DNA of 64,000 nt from Struthio camelus (GCF_040807025.1 NC_090951.1:3348001-3412000); one strand, 5' to 3'. Positions 49,641-62,577 are shown, numbered from the stretch's first letter. Made by a program: numbers and translations. The notes: generated by a model not told the origin, from the letters alone.

Positions 49641-52600
49641 TTATTTTTAGCAGGAGAGGCTTTGGCTCTCGCTGGATGCTCTTGTCTGCACGCTGCTGCC
49701 GGCTTGCTCAGCCGGCTGGAGCCAGGGAAGGGCCGGCGGGTTTGGAGCCGTGCCGGGAAGGTCGGGAGCCGCGTCTGGGGGAGTCTCACCCGCAGCGGGC
49801 TCCCCAGCGCGGGCTGTGCGTCGCAGCCGCCCTCGGGCTCCGCGTGGCTGCCTCCTCCGGGACGGCGGTCGCTCCCGCCCGCTCCTGCATCCGGGATGCT
49901 CGGCGGCTGCGGTCCGCGGACGGGAACGTGCGCCAGACTCGCTTGCTCTGCACCAAAGCTCCCTGCAAAACCAGGATCCCCCAGTGCAGCTGCAGGCAGC
50001 GGGGAGGACGGTAAAGGCCTGGAAAATGCCCTTTTGGCCCCCGTTCCCATGGATGCCATGGTAATTGGTTTCGTAGCCCCATCAAGTGTCTGCCAAGTGA
50101 ACTGCACTGTCCTCCTGGGCTCCTCGGAGCTGGAGGCTGGAGCGCGCCTGGCACCGGGGCAGTTTGGCCTTGTATCACATGCAGGTATTTAAGCAAAAAT
50201 AAGCAACTGTTGCTAACTGAAAACCCAGCAAGTTTCCAGGAAAAAGGTCTCGACAGATGTGGCCTCACCTGCTCTTTAATCGGAAAAGCCGCTAGTGCAA
50301 AGGAGGAGGGCCGGTGCCCAGGCAAGGCAAGGGGATGCCACGGCCGGAGGCGGCTGCGACCACAACGCTGCCCGGCCCCTGTGTGTGTCCTTGGGAACAG
50401 CTTTATCAGAGGGTATGGTACCCTCCATATGGTACTCCCCTTCCCAAACCCCTCTCCGGTGCTGGCAGCCTGGACTATGTGCTTGTTTCCCAAAGTGCCC
50501 GGGAGCTGCTGGGGCTCAGAAAGCAAGCAAGAAAAGCCATAGCTCTGTGGGGAGCCCAGGCTGCCGCCTTATGAATATAAAACAGCAGCTAGTCCTGAAG
50601 ACAGCCAGAAGTTTTGCAAGCAGAAAACTGCAGGTGTGCCCCGACGAATGTCGCATCACTGCATCTTTCCCACAGCCCTGAGCTGGCTCGAAGGAAGAGG
50701 CCCTGCAGCCCCGGCCACCTTCCTGGGGAGGGCAGCATGTTAAAAACCACCTTTCCAGCTAGGAAGTGCTGCGAGCCAAGAAACGCTGTCGCTGCAAACC
50801 CCAGCGTTAAACCCTGCGGGCTCCAAGCCTGGGCAGCGCGGCTGCGGGTTTCCTCGGCCGCGTCGCTCGGTCCGTCTCCTGCCGCCCTGCTGCGGCCTCG
50901 CCGGCGACTTCCCTCTCTCCGGGGCTGCCTGGCCTCCCACCAGCACGATGCTCGGGAGCCCTCCTCGCCTGGCAGGACGCAGGTGGTGGCACGCTGCAGG
51001 TGAGCTGGTGGCCTCTTCCGAGAGCTTAAAGGTCTCACCCAGGCAGGCTGCGGCGTTGCAGGTGCCAGGAGGCTGCGAGGGGGATTTGGGGCTGCTCGGT
51101 GGCAATCCCGAGCGGGATGCGGGGCCTTTCGTGGCACCTCGGAAACAGGAGCATCCCCCCCAGCCTTTAGCTGTGAAATGGAGCTTGCACCTCCTCCTCC
51201 TCCTCCTCCCTGGGGACCATTCGGGGCCTGAGAAGCCCTATTTAAAAAAAATGAGAAAGCCAAGGATGTAGCACAACTGTCCCCCCCTGCCGGCACCTCA
51301 GGATTACTATGGGGCTGGCAGCCAGCAAAGCCGTTGCTTCACCCACGGGAGGCAAAACTGAGCCGTTTTTCCCCGGCGGGCCCTGTTTTCCTGCGCCCGC
51401 TCTTTGTGCCGTGTCCAGGATGAGGCTGTCGGTGCTCTTAAATCATAACCCGCAGGGTGCGATGGACAGCCGCCGCTCACTGCCTGCCATGAACCGCTCC
51501 GTCCCCCTTGCAGCCCTGCGGGGCCGTTGCTTTGGCCTGGGGGGCTTTTGGTGTCCGCCCCCCCCTTGCTGGGCTCCGCAGGGGCTCGCCGGCCCTGCCG
51601 GAGCGGAGAGGAGCCGGTCCCCAGAGCAGGCGAGGAGAAGGATGCTCGGATGTGCTGCCTGCAAGGTGACTTTCCCAAGATGGCACTGTGGCTTCTTTTT
51701 TTCCCCCCGTATGCTAGTAGCGATAACATATAAAAAGGTCCCTGAATAAAGTGCAGCTGGTGCAACTGCGCCGGGCAAATATTTGACGCGCTGAATAAAT
51801 GAGAAGGAGGCAGACGTCAGGCTCCTGCATCGGGGAGCTCTGACTCATGTGCCCTGAGCGAGAAGCACTTCAGACATTTTTCCTGCAGGTAGCTGCCAAA
51901 CGTCCCTGACCCTGGAGCGTGGCGAGCGTGCCCGCACCTCCGCTCGCAGCCGGCGAGCTTTGCGCAGCCCCGGGGGGTGCAGCTGATGCCCCCGGCGGCA
52001 GCCCGGAGCTGGTTTCTTAGGGATGCTGAGCTCTGTTTCAGGCATTTCCCAGCCTCAGTTATGCTTAGGATGCGCGTGGTCACCAGGCAGCCCGGAGCTG
52101 CTGTAGTTGCTCGCTGCCTGGGCGGTGGGCTTCACATCCGGGCTCCCACGCAGAGTTTGGGTGAGAATATCAGGCAATTCCTCCCCCTGCACGTGCATTT
52201 TAAGCTTGTCCTAAAAGAGCAGTGTTTTTCTGCCTGTCACCCCCAGCCAGTCGAGCGCAAAGCCTGCTCGGGCAGCAGCAGCAAGCGTTTTTGCAGAGCG
52301 CTGTGGGTTTTTCATCCGTAGGTTTGCAGCTGCAGGGGAAAACCGGGAGGTTTGGCGCTGCTCCCAAGCTCCCGTTTCCCAGCAGGGCAGCGTTTGGGCG
52401 CCGCGGGGGCAGACCTGCATTTCACGATCGCCAGCACGAACGTGGCCGGCTTGGCTGCAATCCTGGCACAGGCTGTCGTAGCCCCCGGCGCGCACTGGCT
52501 GCCTGCGGGGACAGCGTGTGCCGCCGCGGACAGCGAGGATGTGGCGATGGGCTTTGACAAGGCTTCGCTTTTCAAGCGGCCGTGCGCGTGGCTGCGACAA

Positions 52601-54584
52601 ATGCTCCCCCACCGTAATACGCCCTGAGGTTTGTGCATATGACAGTCAACGTGCCTCTCTCTTCTTTTTAATTGCTATAATTTGTCCGGCTCTTATATAC
52701 GGTCAGGAGCAAGGCCTGGCTTTGGCGCTCCCTCACCGGATGTATTTGGGTTTTGACGCTGTGCGGAAAGGCAGCGCCGCGGCTTTGCGCTGCGCATCCC
52801 GCGCAGGGGTAATTTTGCTCGCTGGAGTACTTTCCTGGCCCGCAGTGGGACTTCCCTTGTGCATAAAGCTAGGTGGGATCAGAGTCTAAAAACCAGGACA
52901 TTTATGCGGAGAAGGGAAGGCGGGCGATGGCTCGTGGCTGGCAAGCAGCGGGGCTGAGCGCTGCTCGCGTTGCAGGCGAGGGGCCGGGCTGGCGCCGGTC
53001 GCGGCCGGCCGGAGGGCAGAGCGCGGCGGCGGAGGATGCTGGTGTGCCCGGGGGCTCTGGGAAGCGAGGGGGGAGGCTGCCGGCACCGCTATTCCCGTAA
53101 CTCCTACAGCTGTTCCCGTAGTAGGGAGTCACCGAGGAGCAGCAATGCCCCTTTTTCCCGGCGGGAGCACCCCGGCGGCCGCGGGAACCGCGTGCCGGGC
53201 CCTTCCCGCGCCCTCCGTGGCGGCGGGTGTCCCCTGGGTGCCCCGGACCGCTGCCCACCCCGCAGCTCCCCGGGATGCTCCCGGCCCCGGGAGCGGCTCC
53301 GCGCCCCTCCGGCGCCTCCAAGCCCGGCAACACACGGCGAGCCGGCGGCACGCGCGCCCCCGCCGCCACCACGCGCCGCTCTCAGGGCCCGACCTGCCGG
53401 CAAAGCCTCCCCGGGCGGCCTTGTTTTGCTCGGCGAAGGCGGGTGGGAGCCACCGTCGTCGGAGCGAAGAGCGTTTTTAATCTCCTGCTCCCGCTCCGTG
53501 CAATTAACTTGATTCCCTCCCCTCGTTTCCTGCAGAGGTTTAATTAAAATGCATTGTTCGCCTCGCCAATTATTTGCTCTGTCCCCCGGATAACCTCTGT
53601 GCCGCGGCTGGGTGGGTTTTATAATTTTTTTTTTCTTCTTCTTGCTGCTGTTGCCGAGGTTTCTGCCGGCTCCCGGGGCGGTTACCTGCCGCCGGGAAGC
53701 GGGCCATGCGGGAGGGCCGTGCCGGCGGGCGGGCGGGCGAGCGGGGGGCCGCGGGGGCGTCCCCGGCCGCGCCGCAGCTGCAGCAACCAGCCGCCGTGGC
53801 CGGGCCGGCGAGCTCCCCGGCGCTCGGCAGCTGCGGCGGCGGGTGGTAACTGACACCGGGCATCGCCTCTTCTCCCAGCTCTGCACGCAAACGCCCCGAG
53901 CGGGGCAGCGCGAGCGGGGCCGGAGGTGGAGCGCGGGGCAGAGCCCGCCAGCAGCGGTTTTGGCAGCGCGTGCGGGAAAGGCGCGGAGGGAAGAGCGGAG
54001 GCCGCCGTGCCGGGCGCTCGGCTCGCAGCGCCGCCGCCGGCTCTCCGGCTTCGAGGCCGCGGACACCGAATTTTCCGAAAAAATTCGGGCGGGTGATGCC
54101 GTCGGCTCCTGGGTGACCCGGTGCCTTGGGGAGCCCAGGCCGCCTGCCAGCGCCAAGCTGCCACGAGCAGGGACCTCGCTAGGGAAAGACGCAGGAGCCG
54201 CTTGCCGGCGGAGGGTGGGACGGTGGCATCCAGCCGAGGCCGTGGCGCCGCCGCCGCCGCTAGCTGCTGCTGGCAGAGGAGCCTCGGCTCCCCGGTGGTT
54301 CGGGGAAATCAGCAGCAGTTCGGCACGGCTGCTATTCTGGGGGCCGGCCGGCGTCTGCCCCGGCAGATGGGCACCTCGGGGTGCTGCAGCCTGCGGAGCT
54401 TGGGTGCTTGCAAGGCGATCGGGGGTGCACAGCGAGGAGGAGGAGGGGAGGGAGAAACCAGGGATAAGCGCAGTGGTGGAGCGCCGGGGTGCAGTGCCGG
54501 GGAGGAAGGCCGCCCTGTGCTTCCTCGCTCCCTGGGGCGGTTTCGAGCTAAGGACGCGGCAGCCGCTCGCCGCTCTTCCCGCAG

Positions 54585-54665
54585 GTGGTGGGTTTTGCCG
54601 GCATGTACAAGCAGCTGCTGGGGGACAGGATTCAGCATTTCGCTGACCGCTGCTCCTCGAGCAAC
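54585..54665 (+). other. Exon-like 81-nt open segment, unassigned
   Basis: The acceptor CGCTCTTCCCGCAG ends at 54584 and a donor GTGAGG starts at 54666. The 27 codons between are open in phase 0 and read VVGFAGMYKQLLGDRIQHF then ADRCSSSN, a balanced amino-acid mix unlike the Arg/Pro/Gly-rich noise around it. I do not recognise the protein and found no partner exon. It could be chance in GC-rich DNA. Confidence 0.2.
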
Positions 54666-57600
54666 GTGAGGACCGTGCAGCCGCGGGGGGCTTCCTAAAC
54701 CCTCTCGCTGTGCCCCCTCCGGCCCCAAAGGAGCCTGCTCCTGCATTTGCCGTGTGGCTTGGAGCATCTTTGGTTTTTGCCCCAGAACTACCCTCTTGCA
54801 CGCGCTCTTTTGGCAGGTGCTGTAGTTTTTGCATGCACGGGCGGAGCGTGCACGGCCACGCCGGGGTGGGCATGGGTGCCATGAACGCCTCTCTCCGGAG
54901 GGAAGAGGGATCCCGGGCCCCTCGCGCTGCCCGTTCCTGCGCCCTGAGGAAGAGCCGTTCCCGATAGATGCAGGTTCAAATTGCTCTGAAAACACTCCCG
55001 CAATGGAGAGTCCTCCCTTACGGCTGTGGGACGAAGCGCAGGAGCCGCGGCGCTCGCCTTGGTGCCGCCTTCGAGCCCAGCTGTGCTGAGCTCTGCTCGT
55101 CTGCACCCCGCTCCCCGCCGGGTTTCCACATCCGCCGATCAAAACTGGAGCCATTTCCAACCTAAGTGAACGAATCGGAAAGCCCCAGCCCCTCAAGGAG
55201 GAGACGTTAATTCTTTTTTTTTTCCGTCTCTGGCAGGCGGTGCAAGCGCTCGCCCGGCGTCGCCCAGGACGGCCGCCCAGCGCCGCGCGCGGCCGGGCGC
55301 TCCCGAGGACCGAGCCCAAACTCGCGCCGCACGCCGCATTAACGCCTGCCCTCGAGTTCAGCCTTGGCGCGTTCCCAGCCGGATCTGCAGGGCTGGTTTT
55401 GGGGAGGGCAGAGGCCGAACTGCAAGGCGCGAGCCAGGGCCGCCCGCCCGCCCTGCGTTCGGCTCCAGCGCACCCAGGCCGTTCCCTCGGCTCCCGGCGG
55501 CCCGGCTCCACCCCAGCAGCAGAGGGTCTCGCCCGGGGCGGCCCGCCTGCTTCTCAGTGCCCCTCGTTTGGGTTTTAGGGTTGTTTTTTTTTTTTATGCT
55601 TAAAATCCATACGCGTGGTTGTTTACTGCATTTGTATGTATGTGCTTTATAATTGAAAACTCGCAGTCGTGCGCTTCTCCCATGCAAAGCGAAGGCTTCC
55701 AAGCAGCAGGTGGAAATTGAAGCCGCTCTCCCTGCTGCCGAAGTGAAAATTTGAGTGGAAATTTAATTTTTCCCAGGCGAAGCGGGGGACCGGGTTCCCG
55801 GGGCCCCAGCCGGCCGAAGGGTCCCGCGGGGGCGAGCCGACCGGGGCGAGCAAAGCCGGGCGCTCTTCGGCAGCCGCCAGCCGCCGCGGCTCCTCTCCGC
55901 GGGGTTTTTATACCGGCCACTGCTGCAGGCGCGAAATTGCAAAGGTGGGGGGGCAAATCCCAGGCTGGCTTTTCGGTGGCCGGCGCCCGCAGGTAGCGCT
56001 GCCGGCTCCCGGCCCCGGCAGGCACCACGCAGCCCCGCAATTATGTTTTCTCACTTGCCGGCGCTTCCCACGTGGATTTGATTTCGCAGCCCGCGGATTC
56101 CTTTCCGTTGAGCAAACCCGGCTCTGTTGCTGAGCCACCAGCAGGCGAAGCGACGCGGCTCCCCCCCGGGAGTTTTGTCGCTCTTGTAGGTTTTTAATGG
56201 AAAGACAAAAGGCCACATGCTGGAGCGAGCCTGGCTTTTCTGGAGCGGCTTTGTCTGCGCCCTAATGGGAAGCAGAGAAACAGCTGGCGGGAGCCAGGGA
56301 GCGGCGGTTCCCGGGTTGCCGAATCGCCGCCCGGCCCCGGGCGAGGGTGCACAGCCCAGATGCTGCCGTGGGCCGCCCGTTCCCACGGAGCGGGCCGGAC
56401 CCCTCGGCTCGCGCCGTGCCTCGAGCGCCGGCCGCCTCCGTGCCCGGCAGCCGGCCGACACGCGGCGCCGGCCCGGGTGGGTTTTGCGGGACCGGCAACG
56501 CCGTGGAGTTATCGCGGCCCCCGAGGGGGTTGGCACGCGCGTGCGGGTCGGGGCGTTCGCCGGCGCGCGGCCGCGTTCCTGGCCGGGAGCCGAGCTGGAG
56601 AAACCAGCCCAGCCCAGCCCGGCCCAGCGCACCGGGGGCCGCGGTGCAGAGGGGTGTCTATTTATGGGATGAAAAAGGAAAATTGCCCAACTGCTGAAAT
56701 TGGCAGCGGATCCCGCAGCTATAATAAACAGCTCCCCTTCCAAGGTTCCTGGCTATTTTCTCTCTGTTTTGGCTTGGAGAGGAAGATTTATTTTGTTTGC
56801 TGCTTGGATTTTTTTTTTTAAATTTTCCTCTCTCCTTTTTATCTTTTTTCTTGAAGGCATTTAAAAAAAAAAAAAAAAAGGAAAAACGCAAGTCTGTGCT
56901 AGGTTTGCTCCTGCACCGCGCGTGCCTGAGCCAGCGGAAACCAGCAGCACGTACGGGCTGGTGTCAGCGGCGCCGGTCGCGTGGCGCGGAGCAGGGCCCT
57001 CGGCCGCGGCAGCCGCGGTGGGAAGCGTCGCGTCGCTTTGCCCTGCGTAGCACCTTCCCGGGCCGTGGACACCCCGTCTCGCTCCCGCGAGGGTCCCACG
57101 AGCCTCGGCCGGCTAACGTGGTGGCCGCCGGCGGCTTGCAGCCGAGGTGACTTGGCAGAGGCTGGGTCCTCGCTGTTTGTTTTTGCAAAAGCCAAGCTTA
57201 CTCCAGCGCAACTTTGTTTGTTTTTCTTTTTTTTAAAGACTAACGGCTCCCTTCGGTTTCCCTGGTGCAATATGGGGTTCGCTCTCACCGTTCCTCGAGG
57301 CCGGCCAGCGGTATAAGGCCACAGCTACGTTTCACTTTATACCAAGCCGTCGAGATGCTGGGAGAGGGAGCTACACGCGCGGTAGCAGCCCGGCAGGGAC
57401 GAGCTGCAACGCTGGGACCGGCCAGGGATGGCCCAGGGGGATAAACTGCACCGTCAAGCGTCGCGGCAGCGAGCACAGATAGCTGCTCTGCTGCAGCTCG
57501 GTCGAGTCTTGCCTTGGTGCTAAAGCTTTTGCATAAGCAAATACTTAAACTCGTGAGTTTGGGGCCTAAGGTGTCGGGGTAACGGGTGCAAGCTTTCCCA

Positions 57601-58104
57601 TCAGTTGGCGCGAGAGGTGTTTTAAAGCCCGCCGTCCCCCGCGAGCAGGCTGCGCCCGCCCCGCGGCAGCGGCCTCCCAGCTCTCGCGCTCCCGCCCTGG
57701 CGCCCGTGCCGCGGGGTCTCGGCGCCGCGGCGTGTGGCTGTGCCGGCGAGCCGGTCTGCACCCGCAGCCTGCTGGTTTTCGGTGCGCAAACCGCCTGCTG
57801 GGGCCGGGGGGACCCGCGGGAGGGGGTCTGTCGGGTACCCGTGCGGGCAGCTGCTGCAAGGATGTAGCTTACGGTGCTTTGCTGGGCCTGGCTTTTTGCT
57901 GGAGGCCCGGCCTAGATCAGCACGGTTTCACACCTTGCAGTTGCGCACAGCCCTGGGACGCGCTGCCTGAGCTCCAGGACCGGGAACAGGGAGCTGAACA
58001 GCCTCTTTTCTGCCCTGCTGCTGCCCTGTTGCTTGATCTCAAATGTAGCAGCGTTGCCCTCCTCCTGTGCCTGCCTCTGCCCCGGGTTTGCTCTGCGTTT
58101 TGCG

Positions 58105-58330
58105 ACACCGCCGCTAGCTTAAATGGGGTTAATCTTTTCTGTCCTTTGCATTACCATGCAATTACTGTACCATAAAACTACTGACCACGGAAGCCTGCAA
58201 AACAAACGGCCGATTTAATTGCAGCATACAGCTCTGCCGCATGAATATTACGGGCGCACGACTTAAAAGTGGCCCACGCTGGGCTGACCAGCTCCGTAGG
58301 AAACACATTTAAAACCGGCCTTGCGTGACC
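58105..58330. promoter_or_regulatory. AT-rich islet, candidate conserved noncoding element
   Basis: AT-rich, non-repetitive sequence with homeodomain-type words (GCAATTAC, TTTAATTGC, ATGAATATTA) lies inside a GC-rich block. Conservation would decide. Confidence 0.2.
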
Positions 58331-60688
58331 AGGTGCAGAGGGGCTGAGGCTGGGCGGCTGCGCCGGGGGGGCAGCGCGGCCTCGCCGGGCCCCTGGGTGC
58401 TGCGGGAGCCCCCGGCCGGGCGGCTCGCCGAGCAGGAGTGCGGGGCAGGGGGTGACGCGGAGGCTGGCGTTAGTGCTGCGGGCACCTTTGGAGTTTGCGT
58501 TCGTGGTTCAGAAATAGCTGTGGGAGGAGGAGGAAGGAGGCGGGTGGGTGCATCCATTCAGACGCTTGTTTTGGAAGCCAGTTTAGATACAGTCTGACGG
58601 GCACTTTGCAAATAGCCCAGAAAGCACGTATCCTGGCTGCCTGGTCACCGAACGCCCTGCTTGTCCAAATTGCTTGTCCAAAGCTCAACTAACCAGCAGC
58701 AGAACCAGCATTTGGAGATCACCCCCAGCACCGAGCTTAAATTCGCATTTGAGACCCCAGTTGCAATACGCTCTTAAGCATACACTTAGACCTGCTGATT
58801 GCTCTGCTGGGCATTAAGCACATGCTTAAAATCCAGCCAGGTCTAGGATTAGAGCCCAGTCGGGGTCTGTGCCCTGCTGCATGCTGAGGGGTCCCCGGGT
58901 CCAGCACCCCTTCTGGCACCCCTGCACAGCCAGCGCCTGTCCAGGGACCTGTCTGGGGCCCTCCCGCCAGCCGGGCGGCCGTTCCCCCCGGCCCCGCGAG
59001 AGCAGGAGGGATTTATTAGGCTGCGTGGGAACCGGAGCCCTGGCAAGCCCCACTGCGCGTGGCGCAGAGCTGCGGGAGAGAAACCCTCTTGGCGTCGCGG
59101 GATGCTGCGGCGTAGCGAGCATCAGCGCCTCCGTAGCGGCCAGGCTTCATCCCGTAGGCTTTCCCGTGGGATTTCCTTCCTGCCTGCGCTTCCCGACGGA
59201 GGAGCGGCGCCTGGCCTGCAGCAGCGGCTCCCGTACTGAAATGGCTCGCCCTGCTCCTGCCCTTGCAAATCCTCCCGCAGGTGTGCTGCCGCCCGGTGAG
59301 CCGGGGGCTCCCTTGGGCTGACCCCCGGCTCTCCTCCCTCCCCGGCTGCGCTGCTCCGTTTCCTTGGCCCGGTCCGTGCTGGCGACGCCAGGGTGATCCG
59401 TCAAACCTCCCCCTTTCCCAACATCAGTCACATGCGCTGTAACTGCCAGCGCAGCCACCGGTAAATGCCACATGATGCGCGCATCAATAGCCCATCGATC
59501 CCTCGGCTCCGGGGCCGCCGCGAAGGCGGCTGCGGTGGCGTGTCGTGGCAGGGACGTCGGAGCTGCAGCACCCCGGCGATAACGGGGGTCAGGCCTGGCC
59601 GGTGACGGGCCGGCTGCGCCGGAGCAACGGCAGCCCGAGCTCGGCAGCGTTTCCGTGCGGGGGGGGCAGGACACGAGGTGCCGGACGCGGCGGGACGCGG
59701 CCGCACGGACCTCGTCTGGCTGGCGTTTCTGCGCGCTATTAAAGCCAGATGGGAACCTCTCATCGTTCCCGGCCCCGGCGAACAGCTGTGCTCCGCGCTC
59801 GGGAACGGGGACGGGCTCGAGCTGTGCAGAGCACGTGCAACGAAGAGGCCAGGTCTCAGCGCGGCAATGTGACAGGCTTGCTGCGCCTGGCGTTTTGCTG
59901 AGCTGGCTATGCTCAAAGACCTGTTTTCGCCGCTGTCGCAGACGTGCTGCTGCCGGCCGATGCCGTGCTTTTATGCAAGCATCTCGTCCAGCGACAGCCC
60001 CTAAGGCTGCAGGTACCCAGAAGCGGCCAGGACCCTGCTCCCTACCCCGGGCCCCGCGCCCACTCCCCGGCGCTGGAAGCGCCGCTCTGACAAGCCGCAG
60101 CCCCCGGGGAGCCGGCGCTGACAAGAGACAGATTTCGGAGCAAGGCGCAGGAGGCTGGCGAGGGCTCGTGCTGGCAGCGCGGCGAGGGGAACAGCTTGCA
60201 GCAGCGCGGCAGCCTGCCCCCCTCCGAGCGCCTGCTGGGGTGCGTTCCCTAACCTTTCCTTCCTCCGCTCCGCTCCTGTGTTTCTCGCTCTCTCTCCTCT
60301 TTTTTTTTTTTTTTCCCCCTTCCCTTTCCCCTAACTGTAAATGCGCCATAAAAATGGATCAAATTGCTTAAATCACTGTCATTAAATCAGTGTGAGTCCC
60401 CCTCCACCCCGGTGCTCGGCGCCTGGCAGAGAACATTTGTTCCAAAGGCTGAACAGCCGTCTTATTGCTCTGAAAGCATATTTGCAGCTTGATGGAAGGA
60501 GGAGAGGGGGAGAAGAACAGCCTGCAAGGGAAGGAGGGGGAGGAGGGTGAAATCACCGGGGCCTGCTTCTCCTCGGCCGCAGGAGCTGGGCGGGCAGAGC
60601 CGGGGGGACACGGGGTCCGCGGCATGGGGCCGTGTCCTGCAGGCTGGGTCCTCCTGGCCAAAATGCAGCTGGGCAGTGATGCCGAAGC

Positions 60689-60705
60689 GGGGGGGGGGGG
60701 GGGGG
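60689..60705. repeat. Poly(G) tract, 17 G
   Basis: Uninterrupted G run downstream of CIBAR2. Confidence 0.9.
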
Positions 60706-60793
60706 CACTGCTCAGCTGTCCGTCACCAGCAGGTGACAGTGCGGCCACACTCGCACGTGTCCAGGGCTCACGGGCACCCCAGGCAGGTTGTCA

Positions 60794-60799
60794 TTTATT
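60794..60799 (-). terminator. Possible CIBAR2 poly(A) signal
   Basis: AATAAA on the minus strand, about 1.8 kb beyond the last secure CIBAR2 exon and 350 bases beyond the candidate terminal exon. Another AATAAA is at 59012-59017. Confidence 0.3.
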
Positions 60800-61039
60800 C
60801 TGGAGCGGGTTGTTTCGTGCACAGCGGGATGTTGGAACGGGGTCGTCCCAGATCAGCATCCCTCCCGCGGCCGTGGGGTTGCACAGGGAGCCGGGGCACA
60901 AGCTAAACAGTGCTCAGAGGTGGATGCACAATGTGGCCAGTGGCAGCCCTGCCGGGAGGTGTTGCATGGGGCTGTCCCCTTGCGAACGATGCGCCCGAGA
61001 GGGCTGCTGGGGCCAGAGCTGGCGCAGGGGTGCATGCTC

Positions 61040-61066
61040 CTTCAGGTCCTTCAGGTCCTTCAGAGT
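61040..61066. repeat. 9-bp tandem repeat, about three copies
   Basis: TCCTTCAGG repeats about three times in a row. Confidence 0.9.
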
Positions 61067-61416
61067 CATGTCTTCACAGCAAGGCTGGCGCTTGAGAAAG
61101 GGTGGTACAGTGAAAGCAAGAATAAGCCTACCCAGCTCTTCGCCCCAGTTACTGTCTGCTCAGGGCACACTCGGTGTCACTGAGGTCCTGCAGCCCGGAC
61201 TCCCCAAGGTCTTCCCCATCCTCTACTGCTCTCCAGGAGCTGCTTGGAGTGCTCTAGCATTGAGGGATGGAGACCCATCACACAGCACTGCGGCCACACG
61301 GCCGATACTTAAGCAGACCCTACGCCTCGGTCCAGCTCCGACTTGGAGGCAGCGGCAACCCCTGCAACCATTAAGCTGTGCACGATTTGCACTGGACTGA
61401 AACCTAGCAGCGAGCT

Positions 61417-61446
61417 GCGGCACGCTGAGCCGCGGCACGCTGAGCC
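61417..61446. repeat. 15-bp perfect tandem duplication
   Basis: GCGGCACGCTGAGCC occurs at 61417-61431 and again at 61432-61446. Confidence 0.95.
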
Positions 61447-62577
61447 GGCCACCATAAAAGCCCTCAAGCTTTGCAGTGCCCTGGGTGTGAATTCGCTGGA
61501 GCCGGAGATGCCATCTGCACTCAGCCACTAGCCGCCCGGCTGTTGCGTGCGCAGGAGATAAATGTATTCGCTGGTAAACAAAGCAGGTCAAGATGTGAAC
61601 GTCTCGGAGCCTCTGGGGCTTATTAGAGCCCTGCCAGCCTTGTTAGCCCTGACTAAACAACGGCTTTAGACCTGCCAGTGTTTGCACATCTGAATAGAAA
61701 GTGTCGGTATATCCCAGCTGTGATCCCTGCTGGAGCCGGCAGCAGGAGGCTCAGGGAGCTTCAGCCCAGCTGGAGAAGCTGGGGCAACGCGAGTGCTCCA
61801 GGAATTGAGCTTATCTTAGGGGAGAGCAGATCAGCCACACGGGCAGTGCCTGTAGCTGGGCGATCGAGGTAGAAACAGGGCCAACTTCAGGAGCTGCTGC
61901 TTGTTCCTGCAGCGGCATCGGGCTGCACGGGGGGATGCAGACCTGTTTCTACCCCCGTGGGCTGGGAAGTCCCTACGGAGAGAAACCAGGGATGATATCT
62001 CAGAGGAGAGCTGCGAGCTGGAGGCAGATCAAAGCACGGCGCTGGGGAAGGGGATGCCGCAGGTGGCCGGAGCCGGCAGGTTGCGGGAGGCTGCGGGAAG
62101 CCAGGGCACGTGGGATGCTCCGCTTGGAGAGCAGCCTGCCCTGCAGAGGGGACGGCAGCACGGAGACGAGGCGAGCTCCCGTCGTGGCGCGCGCTCGGTG
62201 CCTGCGGGGAGCCGGCTGGGAACGGTGCCTGCGGGTTTCCTGGGCTTAGCTGCCTTGTGCTGCCGGCGGGGAGGAGTGAGTCACACCGGAGCCTTTGCCC
62301 AGCGGGTGCGTTTTGAGCTTCAAGTGGGATTTGGAAATAGTGAGCGACTGGGGACGGGGAGCACGTCCCCGTGTGTGGGCAGCATCCGAGCTCCCGGCGA
62401 GGGAGGAGGAGCAGAGCCGGCTGCTTGCAGAGCCTAACCCAGATGCAACCCTAAGGCAGGCTCAGACACGGGGAGCCCAGAGCTGCCTCATGGTCTTTGC
62501 CTGAGCGGTGAGGATGGGAGCGGGGGTTTCCTCCAGGAACAGTCCCGGGGATGCTGTGCAATGGGGCTGCCTCTCAC

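Larger units (their letters stand above)
48206..60790. other. Intergenic DNA between KIAA0513 and CIBAR2, no gene recognised
   Basis: Sequence is AT-richer at 49.3-49.65 kb and around 58.1-58.3 kb, and strongly CpG-rich at about 49.7-50.0 and 52.9-57.8 kb. Long open frames here, up to about 590 codons on the minus strand at 53-55 kb, overlap open frames on other frames and lack any family signature. A minus-strand AATAAA (TTTATT on +) lies at 59012-59017. No convincing gene was found; one exon-like segment is listed at 54585-54665. Confidence 0.5.
60800..62577 (-). other. CIBAR2: CIBAR2 3' region, intron and/or last exon unresolved
   Basis: No exon could be placed with confidence. One short candidate terminal exon lies at 61149-61187 on the minus strand; reading through the donor at 62577 also gives about 30 more codons before a stop. 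Two small tandem repeats lie near 61.05 and 61.43 kb. Confidence 0.4.

Noticed and set aside
53104-54882. 592-codon open frame on the minus strand
   Set aside because: It overlaps long open frames in other frames, is Arg/Pro/Ala/Gly-rich, has no family signature, and lies in CpG-dense DNA where stop codons are rare.
54309-55511. 400-codon minus-strand open frame
   Set aside because: Same CpG block, no recognisable domain, and it overlaps the plus-strand exon-like segment at 54585.
59147-60349. 400-codon minus-strand open frame downstream of CIBAR2
   Set aside because: Composition is GC noise with overlapping open frames on the other strand; no link to CIBAR2 could be made.
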